Below are positions 17,204 through 25,313 of a stretch of DNA of 64,000 nucleotides, one piece after another. Where the stretch lies: positions 1-64,000 of the forward strand of contig NZ_JBHUIY010000002.1 in NCBI RefSeq assembly GCF_042683125.1. The letters are read 5' to 3'. Both the position numbers and the translations under genes were made by a program. The notes below the pieces were generated by a model. It was not told the origin of the DNA and made no database searches. It saw nothing but the letters and a program-made list of their open reading frames with translations. Numbering within the stretch: the first letter of the stretch is position 1; each line of letters starts with the position of its first letter. The DNA is from Phaeospirillum tilakii (lineage in GTDB: Bacteria > Pseudomonadota > Alphaproteobacteria > Rhodospirillales > Magnetospirillaceae).

Positions 17204-17333
17204 GATCGTCTCCGGATTCTGGAGAGAATGCGACGAAACCTGGGAAAGGCCGTTTCCGGGGCCGGGGGTACGCTAACCCGGCGCTGGGGTTTGCGCAACA
17301 GACAACCCCGCCGCCCGCGCGCGCCGATCCTTC

Positions 17334-17362
17334 TGGCCGGGCTGATCGCCTCGGCGTAGAAT
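17334..17362 (+). promoter_or_regulatory. Candidate promoter of the methyltransferase gene
   Basis: TGGCCG (17334-17339), 17-nt spacer, TAGAAT (17357-17362), about 36 nt before the start codon. The -10 is good and the -35 is poor. Confidence 0.3.
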
Positions 17363-17398
17363 GGAAAGCAGCATTCGCACGCTGGAGGGAGGGCCATC

Positions 17399-17875
17399 AT
17401 GGCCGAGGAACAAGTGCGTACCGATGTTGCCGATATCAAGGTGATTCCGCCGGTGATCTTCGGCGGGTTTCTGGTGGGGGGACTGGTGCTGGCCGCGATC
17501 TGGGGGGTGCCGGTGCTGCCCCGGGTGCTGGCGCACGGGCTGGGGGTCTGTCTGTTGATCGCCGCCGGCTTCGTCGCCGTCACCGCGTTCCAGGCGATGA
17601 AGCGCCAGGGCACCGCCGTCCATCCCCGCACCCCGACCGACGCGCTGGTCACCGACGGGCCGTTCGCCTACAGCCGCAACCCGCTCTACCTGTCGCTGCT
17701 GGCGATCTATGGCGGGCTGGCGCTGCTGGTCAATTCGCTGCTGATGGTGCTGCTCGGGGTGGCGCTGTACTTCACCCTCCAGCGCCATGTGGTCGAGCCG
17801 GAAGAGCGCTATCTGGCCGAAAAGTTCGGCGACGCCTATCAGGATTATCTCGGCCGGGTGCGGCGCTGGCTGTAA
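17399..17875 (+). CDS. Isoprenylcysteine carboxyl methyltransferase-family membrane protein
   Basis: The 158 residues have four hydrophobic segments. The family core is TDGPFAYSRNPLYLSLLAIY, with the C-terminal VEPEERYLAEKFGDAYQDY that binds S-adenosylmethionine in ICMT/PEMT-type enzymes. The substrate cannot be told; bacterial members methylate lipids or small molecules, or are unknown. A strong GGAGGGAGGG lies just upstream of ATG 17399. It is not part of the chemotaxis operon, which converges on it. Confidence 0.8.
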   Translation: MAEEQVRTDVADIKVIPPVIFGGFLVGGLVLAAIWGVPVLPRVLAHGLGVCLLIAAGFVAVTAFQAMKRQGTAVHPRTPTDALVTDGPFAYSRNPLYLSLLAIYGGLALLVNSLLMVLLGVALYFTLQRHVVEPEERYLAEKFGDAYQDYLGRVRRWL

Positions 17876-17901
17876 CGCTCCGGTCGGGCTGCCGCCCGAC
17901 A

Positions 17902-18030
17902 CCCGCCCGGGGCGATGCCCCGGACCCCCTTGGTTTTCATCGATAAAAAAAAGGGGAGGTTTGGAGGCGCCAGCCTCCAAGCGGGCCGACGGGCGGCAGC
18001 CCGCCTCACCTATACATGTTTGCGCGCGGG
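17902..18030. repeat. Intergenic hairpin repeat type B, copy 1
   Basis: Contains CCGGGGC-GAT-GCCCCGG (17907-17923), an AT-rich core TTTTCATCGATAAAAAAAAG, TTGGAGGC/GCCTCCAA (17961-17980) and a GGGC/GCCC hairpin. A nearly identical copy lies inverted at 28727-28851. It sits between two convergent genes at the 3' end of the chemotaxis operon. A further hairpin, GTCGGGC/GCCCGAC, lies at 17883-17900. Confidence 0.8.
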
Positions 18031-18043
18031 GCGGCGGCCCGCC

Positions 18044-19141
18044 TCAGCGCAGCATGCGGCCGAGCAGGTCGGCCAGCGCCTCGACCGCCATGCCGGCGGC
18101 GAACACCGCGGTGAAGATCAGCACCTTGTTCCAGGACGGGCGCGAGAAGGCGCCGTTTTCGGCCGGCTCGACCGGGGCCGGCGCCTCCGCCGGGGCCGGA
18201 GGGGCGGCGGGACGGGTGTTGGTCGGGTTCCAGGCCGGGGTAGCGGCGCGGCGGGGGATCTCGCCATGCTGGGTGCTGCGCCACAGCCGCAATTGTTCGA
18301 GCGCGGCCTCCTCGCCGGCCGGCGGGGCCAGATGGGCCCAATGGCGGTTCTGCCGGATCAGCAGATCGACGGTTTCGCGGGTGGCGTCGAGCAGGGCGCG
18401 GCCGGCGCGGCTTTCCGGGTCGAGCACCGCCACCGGCAGGCCGAGCTGGGCCGCCTCGGCCACCGTGGCGTCGGCGGCGATCTCGGTCGACAGCACCTGA
18501 TCGCCGAATTCGGCGCGGATCACCCGGGCGACGTCGGCGCCGATCGGGTCGGTGCCGGTCATCGTCAGCAGGATGCCGGCGACGTCGAGCTGGTAATTGA
18601 CCGTCTCGCGGACGCGGCGGACCTCGTACCAGGTGTTGACCAGCCCGTCATGGGCGAACGGGTCGGGCCGCACCGGCATCAGCACGGCGGTGGCCGAGGC
18701 CAGCGCGGTGGCGCCGGCGGCCGACAGCGAGGGCGGGCAATCGACCACCACGATATCGACCCCGGTCTCGGCGAGGCGGGCCTCGAGCAGGCCGCGCCGC
18801 CGCCCCGAGGGGGCGAGCAGGTGGTCGTTGTCGCGCAGGCTCTGGGTCGCCGGCAGCAGCCACAGCCCCTCATAGACGGTGTCGAGGGCGACGTCGGCGA
18901 TGTCGGCGCGGCCGGCGATCACCTCGAACGCACCCTCGGCCGGCAGCGGCGCGACGCCGAAGCTGGCGCTGGCATTGCCCTGGGTGTCGAGATCGACCAG
19001 CAGCACCCGATAGCCGAACGCGGTCAGCGCGACGGCGAGGTTGCAGGCGACGGTGGTCTTGCCGACGCCGCCTTTCTGATTGAACACCGCCAGCATGGCC
19101 GGCGGCGGGGCGGGGGAGGTGGGGGTTTCGGTTTCGGCCAT
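18044..19141 (-). CDS. ParA/MinD-like ATPase at the end of the chemotaxis operon
   Basis: Deviant Walker A FNQKGGVGKTTVACNLAVAL, switch region LLVDLDTQGNASASFG and Walker B VVDCPPSLSAAG are those of the ParA family. The ATPase core covers about residues 12-275, followed by a Pro/Ala linker. The extreme C-terminus, VLIFTAVFAAGMAVEALADL, is hydrophobic enough for a membrane segment, which is unusual in ParA. ATG 19141 overlaps the upstream TGA by one base, and GTG 19144 is the alternative. The operon context suggests placement of the chemotaxis array, as for ParC of Vibrio or PpfA of Rhodobacter. This is inference. Confidence 0.82.
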   Translation of the reverse strand: MAETETPTSPAPPPAMLAVFNQKGGVGKTTVACNLAVALTAFGYRVLLVDLDTQGNASASFGVAPLPAEGAFEVIAGRADIADVALDTVYEGLWLLPATQSLRDNDHLLAPSGRRRGLLEARLAETGVDIVVVDCPPSLSAAGATALASATAVLMPVRPDPFAHDGLVNTWYEVRRVRETVNYQLDVAGILLTMTGTDPIGADVARVIRAEFGDQVLSTEIAADATVAEAAQLGLPVAVLDPESRAGRALLDATRETVDLLIRQNRHWAHLAPPAGEEAALEQLRLWRSTQHGEIPRRAATPAWNPTNTRPAAPPAPAEAPAPVEPAENGAFSRPSWNKVLIFTAVFAAGMAVEALADLLGRMLR

Positions 19142-19674
19142 CACGAAAACAGGTCTTCATCCTGGGTTTCGACAGAAGCCGGCCGCCGCGGCCCGGGGTC
19201 GCGGCCGGCCAGCGCGGCGGTGAAGCGCCGGCGCCAGTCGGACAGGGTGATGCACTCGCCCAGTTGGCGGCTCCAGACGTCGATCACCGGATCGATCGGG
19301 GGCAGAGGGGGGTGGGCGCGGGTCTCGGCCACCAGTTCGGCTTCGAGCCGGCGGAAGGTTTCCAGCACCGAGGCGACCTGCTCCAGCCCCTGGCGCGAGC
19401 GGTCGGCCGCCTGAAGCCGGCCGATCACCGCGAAGGTGTCGTCGCGCAGGGTCGCCGCCGCCTCGGCGTCGCCATTGCCGCCGCCGGACCCGCCGATCCT
19501 GGCGGCCATCCCGGCCAGCACCCCGGCGGCGCCCTCGGTGGCCTCCTCGAACTCGCGGCCGGTGGCCACCGCCTCGGCGGCCAGGAAGGCGAAGGCGTTC
19601 TGTTGCAGGACCGAAAAGGCCTGCCAGCGTGCCAACAGGTCAAGCAGCGCCGCCTTGTCTCCGGAATTGGTCAT
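19141..19674 (-). CDS. Small helical CheZ-like candidate
   Basis: The 177 residues are mostly helical and I match no named family with certainty. The helix RLQAADRSRQGLEQVASVLE places Asp91 and Gln95 in a DxxxQ arrangement, the catalytic pattern of CheZ-type phosphatases that act on phospho-CheY. ATG 19674 is chosen because it starts the conserved-looking helical part. Open frame further upstream is a shadow of cheB. It lies between cheB and the ParA-like gene in the chemotaxis operon. The phosphatase role is a hypothesis. Confidence 0.65.
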   Translation of the reverse strand: MTNSGDKAALLDLLARWQAFSVLQQNAFAFLAAEAVATGREFEEATEGAAGVLAGMAARIGGSGGGNGDAEAAATLRDDTFAVIGRLQAADRSRQGLEQVASVLETFRRLEAELVAETRAHPPLPPIDPVIDVWSRQLGECITLSDWRRRFTAALAGRDPGPRRPASVETQDEDLFS

Positions 19675-19739
19675 GGTCGGGATCCCTTGTTGCGCCGGAC
19701 CGGGCGCGCCCCCCACTGTGGCGCAACCGGGCGCCGGCA

Positions 19740-20792
19740 TCAATCCTCGCCGTGGGCGCGACACAGCCGCAGGATCTCTTCCGCGATCCGGCCGAGCGGC
19801 AATTCGCGCTGCGAGGCGCCGTTCTCGCGCGCCGCCTTGGGCATGCCGTAGACCACGCAGGAGGATTCCTCCTCGCCCAGGGTGTCGGCGCCGGCCTGAC
19901 GCATCGCCAGCAGCCCGTCGGCGCCGTCGCGGCCCATCCCGGTCAGGATCGCCCCCACCGCTTTGCTGCCGCAGGTGGTGGCGACCGAGTGGAACAGCGC
20001 ATCGACGCTGGGCTTGTGCCCCGACACCAGCGGGCCGTCGTCGAGATGGGTCACCAGGGTGGCGCCGGAGCGCCGCACCAGCAGGTGGCGGTCGCCCGGG
20101 GCGATGTAGGCGTGGCCGGCCAGGATCCGCTCGCCGTTTTCCGCCTCCTTGACCCGCATCGCCGCCAGCCCGTTGAGCCGCTCGGCGAAGCTGGCGGAAA
20201 AGCGCGGCGGGATGTGCTGGGTGATCACGATCGGCGGCGCGTCGGCCGGCATCGCGACGATGATGTCGCGCAACGCCTCGACCCCGCCGGTCGAGGCGCC
20301 GATCGCCACCAGCCGCTCGCTCGAGCGGTAGAGCTGGTTGGCCGACAGCCGCCCCGGTGCGGCCCGCGTGGTGGCGTCGCGCGGCCGCAGCCGGGCCACC
20401 GCCGCCGCCTTGACCTTCTCGACCAGTTCGACCCGGCGGGCCTCGAAGCCGGCGGCGGCGGCGTCGGACGGCTTGCACACCACATCGACCGCGCCCAGCT
20501 CCAGCGCCCGCAGCGACACCGCCGCGCCCTGGGCGGTCAGCGACGACACCATCACCACCGGCATCGGCCGCAGCGTCATCAGCCGTTCGAGGAAGGTGAT
20601 GCCGTCCATCCCCGGCATCTCGACGTCGAGGGTCAGCACATCGGGGTTGAGCGCCTTGATCTTCTCGCGCGCCACCAGCGGATCGGGGGCGGTGCCGACC
20701 ACCTCGATTCCCGGATCGGAGCCGAGCAGGGTCGACAGCATCTGCCGCATCAGGGCGGAATCGTCGACGATCAGAACGCGGATCTTGGCCAT
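19740..20792 (-). CDS. cheB: Chemotaxis response regulator / receptor methylesterase CheB
   Basis: Removes methyl groups from receptor glutamates for adaptation. The N-terminal receiver has Asp10/Asp11 and the phosphoacceptor Asp56 in LTLDVEMPGMDG. The C-terminal methylesterase has Ser in IGASTGGVEAL, His in ITQHIPPRFS and Asp in LTGMGRDGADG. ATG 20792 (350 aa) gives the typical MAKIRVLIVDDSA start with GAGG upstream. ATG 20804 would overlap the cheD stop as ATGA. It lies 65 nt before the CheZ-like gene. Confidence 0.95.
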   Translation of the reverse strand: MAKIRVLIVDDSALMRQMLSTLLGSDPGIEVVGTAPDPLVAREKIKALNPDVLTLDVEMPGMDGITFLERLMTLRPMPVVMVSSLTAQGAAVSLRALELGAVDVVCKPSDAAAAGFEARRVELVEKVKAAAVARLRPRDATTRAAPGRLSANQLYRSSERLVAIGASTGGVEALRDIIVAMPADAPPIVITQHIPPRFSASFAERLNGLAAMRVKEAENGERILAGHAYIAPGDRHLLVRRSGATLVTHLDDGPLVSGHKPSVDALFHSVATTCGSKAVGAILTGMGRDGADGLLAMRQAGADTLGEEESSCVVYGMPKAARENGASQRELPLGRIAEEILRLCRAHGED

Positions 20793-20800
20793 GGTCGTCC

Positions 20801-21433
20801 TCATGTGAACAATTCGACGTCACCCTCGATCGGCACGGCGGCGAGGCGCGAGCGGTAGGACATCTCGCGGGTCAGCACCGCCCGTTCGACCTCGTGCTTG
20901 AGGAACAGGCGGATCACCTTGCCGATGCGGGGGAAAAAATGAATCCGGCGCGGATAGGGGCCGCCCAGATCCTCGGCGGCGAGGCGCAGCCCCTCGTCGT
21001 CGAGATAGCGGCGGACGAAGCGGGCGTTGCGGTCGCCGACCGAATCGAGCCCGCCATGCATGCCGGGAATGACGTTGCCGGCGCCGAACACCTTGATCTC
21101 CAGCGATTCCCGCCGCGCCCCGCGCCGCAGCAGGTCGTTGACCAACTGCTCCATCGCGTGGTTGCCGTAGCGCATCGCCTTGTCGATCGGGGCCTCTTCG
21201 TCGCCGCTGTCGGGCAGCATGAAATGGTTCATCCCGCCGATCCGCATCCGGGGATCCCACACGCAGGCGGCGACGCACGACCCCAGCACGGTGACGATCA
21301 TCTCCTGCCCGGCGGTCGAGACGTAATGCTCGCCCGGCAGCACCTTGACCGCCATGATCCGGAAGGTGGGATCGAACCAGCGGCGGCGTTCGGCCTCGGC
21401 CGACGCGGCGAGAGCGGCATTCCACCCGGTCAT
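20801..21433 (-). CDS. cheD: Chemoreceptor glutamine deamidase CheD
   Basis: Deamidates receptor glutamines and in some species works with CheC. Cys in GSCVAACVWDP and His in GGMNHFMLP are the catalytic pair, with GDRNARFVRRYL following. Length 210. ATG 21433 overlaps the cheR stop by 4 nt (ATGA). The cheR-cheD-cheB order places all receptor modification enzymes together after the receptor gene. Confidence 0.93.
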   Translation of the reverse strand: MTGWNAALAASAEAERRRWFDPTFRIMAVKVLPGEHYVSTAGQEMIVTVLGSCVAACVWDPRMRIGGMNHFMLPDSGDEEAPIDKAMRYGNHAMEQLVNDLLRRGARRESLEIKVFGAGNVIPGMHGGLDSVGDRNARFVRRYLDDEGLRLAAEDLGGPYPRRIHFFPRIGKVIRLFLKHEVERAVLTREMSYRSRLAAVPIEGDVELFT

Positions 21434-22350
21434 CGGCGGCGATAGACCGTCTTGTCGGACATTTCGAACCGGTCGGTCAGGCCGATCAGCGATTCGGCGT
21501 GACCGAGATACAGCATCCCCCCGGGCACCAGCAGGTCGGCGAAGCGGTTGAACAGGCGGTGCTGGGTCGGCTTGTCGAAATAGATCGCGACGTTGCGGCA
21601 GAAGATGACGTCGAACGGCCCCTTCATCGGCCAGGCCTGGTGCAGGTTGAGGCGGCGGAAGCGGATCAGGGCGCGGATGTCGTCGCTGATCTGCACCCGG
21701 TCGGGCTCGCCGTGGACGTGGCGGAGAAAGCGCCGGCGGTAGGTTTCGGGGATGGTCTCGCCCTCCTCGGCGGAATAGATCCCGGCGGCGGCCCGGCCCA
21801 GCACGTTGGTGTCGATGTCGGTGGCGAGGATCAGCGCGTCCCACGCCCCGGGCGGATGCAGGGTGGCGGCCACCGTCATCGCGATGCTGTAGGGCTCCTG
21901 GCCGGTGGAACAGCCGGCCGACCACAACCGCATCCGCGGCCGGCGCGGCTGCTCGGCGGCGCGGGGTTCCAGCACCCGGCTGCGCAGATGGTCGAAATGA
22001 TGCGGCTCGCGGAAGAAATGGGTGATGTTGGTGGTCAGGGCGTTGACCATGTTCTCCAGTTCGCCCCGCCCGTCCGGCCCCTCGATCAGGGCGCAGTAAT
22101 CCTTGAAGCTGCGCAGGCCGAGCGCGCGCAGCCGCTTGACCAGCCGCCCCGACACCATCTGCCGTTTGTGCTTGGTGACGACGATGCCGGTCTCGCGGGT
22201 CAGGTAGCCGGCCAGGGCGGCGAATTCACGCTCGCCCAGTTCGAAATGGCGCTCGGACGCGGCGGCAGGGTCCGCCGCGCCGTCCTCCGTGTTCCGTTCG
22301 GGCCGGCCGGGAGGCGGCGCGGCCCGTTCCTGGTCCTTGCCGCGGCTCAG
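21430..22350 (-). CDS. cheR: Chemotaxis protein methyltransferase CheR (non-canonical start)
   Basis: Methylates receptor glutamates with S-adenosylmethionine. Motifs: NITHFFREPHHFDHL, RLWSAGCSTGQEPYSIAM (SAM site), ILATDIDTNVLGRA, DVIFCRNVAIYFD and MLYLGHAESL. The first ATG, 22158, would cut off the conserved N-terminal helix domain (EREFAALAGYLTRETGIVV...), which is clearly encoded upstream in frame. Between the receptor's stop and that ATG there is no in-frame ATG, GTG or TTG. The likely start is CTG 22350, overlapping the receptor TGA as CTGA, or ATT 22353. An AGGA lies upstream. The linker at about residues 2-35 is polar and Pro-rich. Confidence 0.82.
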   Translation of the reverse strand: MSRGKDQERAAPPPGRPERNTEDGAADPAAASERHFELGEREFAALAGYLTRETGIVVTKHKRQMVSGRLVKRLRALGLRSFKDYCALIEGPDGRGELENMVNALTTNITHFFREPHHFDHLRSRVLEPRAAEQPRRPRMRLWSAGCSTGQEPYSIAMTVAATLHPPGAWDALILATDIDTNVLGRAAAGIYSAEEGETIPETYRRRFLRHVHGEPDRVQISDDIRALIRFRRLNLHQAWPMKGPFDVIFCRNVAIYFDKPTQHRLFNRFADLLVPGGMLYLGHAESLIGLTDRFEMSDKTVYRRR

Positions 22351-24764
22351 AATTCAGCCCAATCCTCATCCGCACCGCTCTTGGCGGCGTGTTTGGGAGC
22401 CTCGATCCGGGCCGGGCTCTTGGCGGCGTGGGCGGGCGGCGCCTTGCGCACCGCCGCCTTGATCGCCGGCGGGCGGACGGTGGTGGTGGCGCGGGCCGGC
22501 TGGCGTTCGGCCGCCCGCGCCGCCGCCGCCGGCTGCCCGGTGTTGAAGAAGGCCATCACCTCGCCGAGATGGCGGGCCTGATCCTCGAGCGAATGGGCGG
22601 CGGCGGTGCTTTCCTCGACCAGGGCGGCGTTCTGCTGGGTCATCTCGTCCATCTGGGTGACCGCCTCGTTGACTTGATCGATGCCGCTGGCCTGTTCGGC
22701 GCTGGCGGCGGCGATCTCGGCGACGATGTCGGCGACCCGTTTGACCGAGCCCAGGATCTCGTCGAGGGTGCGGCCGGCGCCCTTGACCAGTTCGGCGCCG
22801 TTTCTCACCTGCGACGAGCTTTCGGCGATCAGCCCCTTGATCTCCTTGCTGGCCTGGGCGCTGCGCTGGGCGAGGTTGCGCACCTCCTGCGCCACCACGG
22901 CGAAGCCCTTGCCGGCATCGCCGGCCCGGGCCGCCTCGACCGCGGCGTTCAAGGCCAGCAGGTTGGTCTGGAAGGCGATCTCGTCGATCATGCCGACGAT
23001 GTCCTCGATCTTCTGCGACGAGGTTTCGATCCGGCTCATCGCCCCGATCGCGTCGGTGACCACCTGTCCGCCCGAGGCGGCGACCTCGCGCGCCCCGGCG
23101 GCGAGCTGGTTGGCCTGCTGGGCGTTGGCCGAGTTCTGGCGCACGGTGGCGGCCAGTTCTTCCATGCTGGCGGCGGTTTCCTCCAGCGCGCTGGCCTGCT
23201 GTTCGGAGCGTTCCGACAGGTCCTGGCTGCCGGCGGCGACTTCCGAGGCGGCGCTGGTGATCTGGGTGGCGGCGTCGTTGATGTTGCTGACCACCTCGAA
23301 CAGCTTGTCGGCGGTGCGGTTGACGTCGGCCTTCAACTGGCCGAACAGGCCGGCATAATCGCCGGTGATCCGCCGGGTCAGGTCGCCGCCGGCCACCGCC
23401 GCCAGCACGCTGGCGACGTCCTTCAGCGCGGTGGCGGTCTGCGCCACCAGAGTGTTGACCCCCTCGCACAGATTGAGCAGGAAGCCGTCCTTGCCGGCGA
23501 GGTCGATCCGGCGGTCGAGATCGCCGGTGCTGGCGGCCTTGGCCACCTGGGCGACCTCGGCGACGATCGCCGCCTCGCGCTTGCGCTGCTCCTCCTCGGC
23601 GCGGCGGGTGGCGTCCTCGGCCGCCTTCTGCTCGGCCTCCATCCGCAGCTTGTCGATGGCGTTCTGCTTGAACACCTGGACCGCCTTGGCCATCTCGCCG
23701 ATCTCGTCATGGCTGTCGAGGGCGGGCACATCGACGGCATGGTCGCCGCCGGCCAGCCGGGTCATCGCCCCGGTCATCGCGGTCACCGGCACGGTGATGC
23801 CCCGCGCGATCGCCCAGGCGAAGATCACCCCGAACAGCACCGCCAGCCCCGACACCGCCAGCAGGACGGTGATCGCGGTGGCGTTGGCGGATTCGGTCTC
23901 GTTGGCGACCCGCTCCAGCCGCTCGTCGAGCTGGCTCGACAATTGGGCGGCGCCAGCGGCGAAGTCGGCGGCGATCTTGGGCATCGTGCTGCCGATCAGG
24001 TCGCGGGTGGCGGCGTAGGAGGTGATGGTCTCGTTGAGCGCCTTGGCGTAGCTGGCCGCCAGATCGATGGTGGCGCGGATCTCGCGCGCCGCCTCGGGGC
24101 TCTTGACCTTGGCGGCGAAGGCGGCGAGGTCGCGCTGGAGCACGTCGATCTGGCGCAGGGCGATGTCGGCGTTGTCGCGGGTCGGGGCCATCAGGTATTT
24201 GGCCGCGGTCAGTCGCGACAGGATCCATTCGCCGCGCAGTTCGGACAGGTCGGTGGCAAGGGCGGCATCCGATCCGTTGCGCAGGGTCTCGAGCAGTCGG
24301 CCGAGGCCGTCGACCCCGCCGGCGCCGAGGCGGGTCATCGCCTCCTGGGCGGTGTCGCGCTGGTGGTCAAGCTCGCGCAGCCGGGCGGCGTTGGCGAGGT
24401 AATCCTCGGTCAGGCGGATCATCTTGCCGACCAGTTCGCGCCGGGATTCGGTGCGGAAATTGTTCTGGGCCACCCTCAGCGCGTCGGTCACCTTGGCGCC
24501 CAGCGTCGGGATCAGGTTGTAATCGGCGTCGGTGCCGGTGTTCTGGTAGACCTGGACCTGCCGGCGCAGGTTGGCGAGATCGCCTTCGAGCCGCAGGATC
24601 TTCTGGCCCTGGTCGGCGAGGCGGGCATATTCGCGGCTGCGCTCGGCCGCGCCGTTGAGACTCTGCCAGCCGATCACGGCCAGGACGCAGAGCAGGATCA
24701 GGACCAGCAGGAACCCGGCGAAGATCCGGCTGCCGATCTTGAAGTTGGCCATCCAGGTGATCAT
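22347..24764 (-). CDS. Methyl-accepting chemotaxis protein with C-terminal CheR-docking pentapeptide
   Basis: An 805-residue transmembrane receptor. TM1 about 13-33, an all-helical periplasmic region of about 260 residues (size fits a helical bimodular sensor), TM2 about 295-317, then HAMP and a second HAMP-like segment. The signalling hairpin has the tip IDEIAFQTNLLALNAAVEAA. The protein ends DWAEF, which fits the WxxF pentapeptide that tethers CheR/CheB on high-abundance receptors. AAGGAG lies 7 nt upstream of ATG 24764. The ligand is unknown. cheW lies 27 nt upstream and cheR overlaps the stop. Confidence 0.92.
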   Translation of the reverse strand: MITWMANFKIGSRIFAGFLLVLILLCVLAVIGWQSLNGAAERSREYARLADQGQKILRLEGDLANLRRQVQVYQNTGTDADYNLIPTLGAKVTDALRVAQNNFRTESRRELVGKMIRLTEDYLANAARLRELDHQRDTAQEAMTRLGAGGVDGLGRLLETLRNGSDAALATDLSELRGEWILSRLTAAKYLMAPTRDNADIALRQIDVLQRDLAAFAAKVKSPEAAREIRATIDLAASYAKALNETITSYAATRDLIGSTMPKIAADFAAGAAQLSSQLDERLERVANETESANATAITVLLAVSGLAVLFGVIFAWAIARGITVPVTAMTGAMTRLAGGDHAVDVPALDSHDEIGEMAKAVQVFKQNAIDKLRMEAEQKAAEDATRRAEEEQRKREAAIVAEVAQVAKAASTGDLDRRIDLAGKDGFLLNLCEGVNTLVAQTATALKDVASVLAAVAGGDLTRRITGDYAGLFGQLKADVNRTADKLFEVVSNINDAATQITSAASEVAAGSQDLSERSEQQASALEETAASMEELAATVRQNSANAQQANQLAAGAREVAASGGQVVTDAIGAMSRIETSSQKIEDIVGMIDEIAFQTNLLALNAAVEAARAGDAGKGFAVVAQEVRNLAQRSAQASKEIKGLIAESSSQVRNGAELVKGAGRTLDEILGSVKRVADIVAEIAAASAEQASGIDQVNEAVTQMDEMTQQNAALVEESTAAAHSLEDQARHLGEVMAFFNTGQPAAAARAAERQPARATTTVRPPAIKAAVRKAPPAHAAKSPARIEAPKHAAKSGADEDWAEF

Positions 24765-24791
24765 GACGACACTCCTTGTCGGATCGGGCGG

Positions 24792-25271
24792 TCAGGCCGC
24801 CGCGATACCCTCGCTCGGGTCAAATTCGTCGAAGGCGAAGACATGGTCGAGGTCGAGCAGGGCGACCATGCGGCCGTCGCCGGTGACCAGACCGGTGAGG
24901 AACCCGGCGTCGCTGCGTTCGACCTGCGGCGTCGGCTGGATCTCGCCCGCCGCCACCGCCAGGATGTCGGCGACGGCATCGACCAGGATCCCCGCCACCC
25001 GGTTGCCGACCGCGACGACGATGATGACGTGGCGGGGGGTGGTGGTGGTGACGCCCCGGCCAAAGCGCGCGCGCAGGTCGAGGATCGGCACGATCGCCCC
25101 GCGCAGGTTGATCACCCCGCGCATGTAGGGGGGGGTGTTGGGCAGTTCGGTGCTGGCGGTCCAGCCCTTGATCTCACGAATCGCCATGATGTCGACGCCG
25201 TATTCCTCGTCGCCGATGGTGAAGGTGATGAACTGCCGGATGTCGCTTTCCGACGCGGTGCTGTCAGACAC
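24792..25271 (-). CDS. cheW: Chemotaxis coupling protein CheW
   Basis: An SH3-like adaptor linking receptors to CheA. Length 159, with FITFTIGDEEYGVDIMAIRE, PPYMRGVINLRGAIVPILDL and LLDLDHVFAF typical of the CheW fold. GTG 25271 is chosen because GGGAGG stands 5 nt upstream. An earlier in-frame GTG at 25295 has no such site. It lies 42 nt after cheA. Confidence 0.94.
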   Translation of the reverse strand: MSDSTASESDIRQFITFTIGDEEYGVDIMAIREIKGWTASTELPNTPPYMRGVINLRGAIVPILDLRARFGRGVTTTTPRHVIIVVAVGNRVAGILVDAVADILAVAAGEIQPTPQVERSDAGFLTGLVTGDGRMVALLDLDHVFAFDEFDPSEGIAAA

Positions 25272-25313
25272 GTCGTCCTCCCTTGAACGGCCCACCTTGC
25301 GGCGCGGGGCGTG

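Noticed and set aside
22345..22353. Programmed frameshift joining the receptor to CheR
   Set aside because: The receptor ends in a meaningful docking pentapeptide just before its stop and there is no slippery heptamer. A non-standard start codon explains the data more simply.
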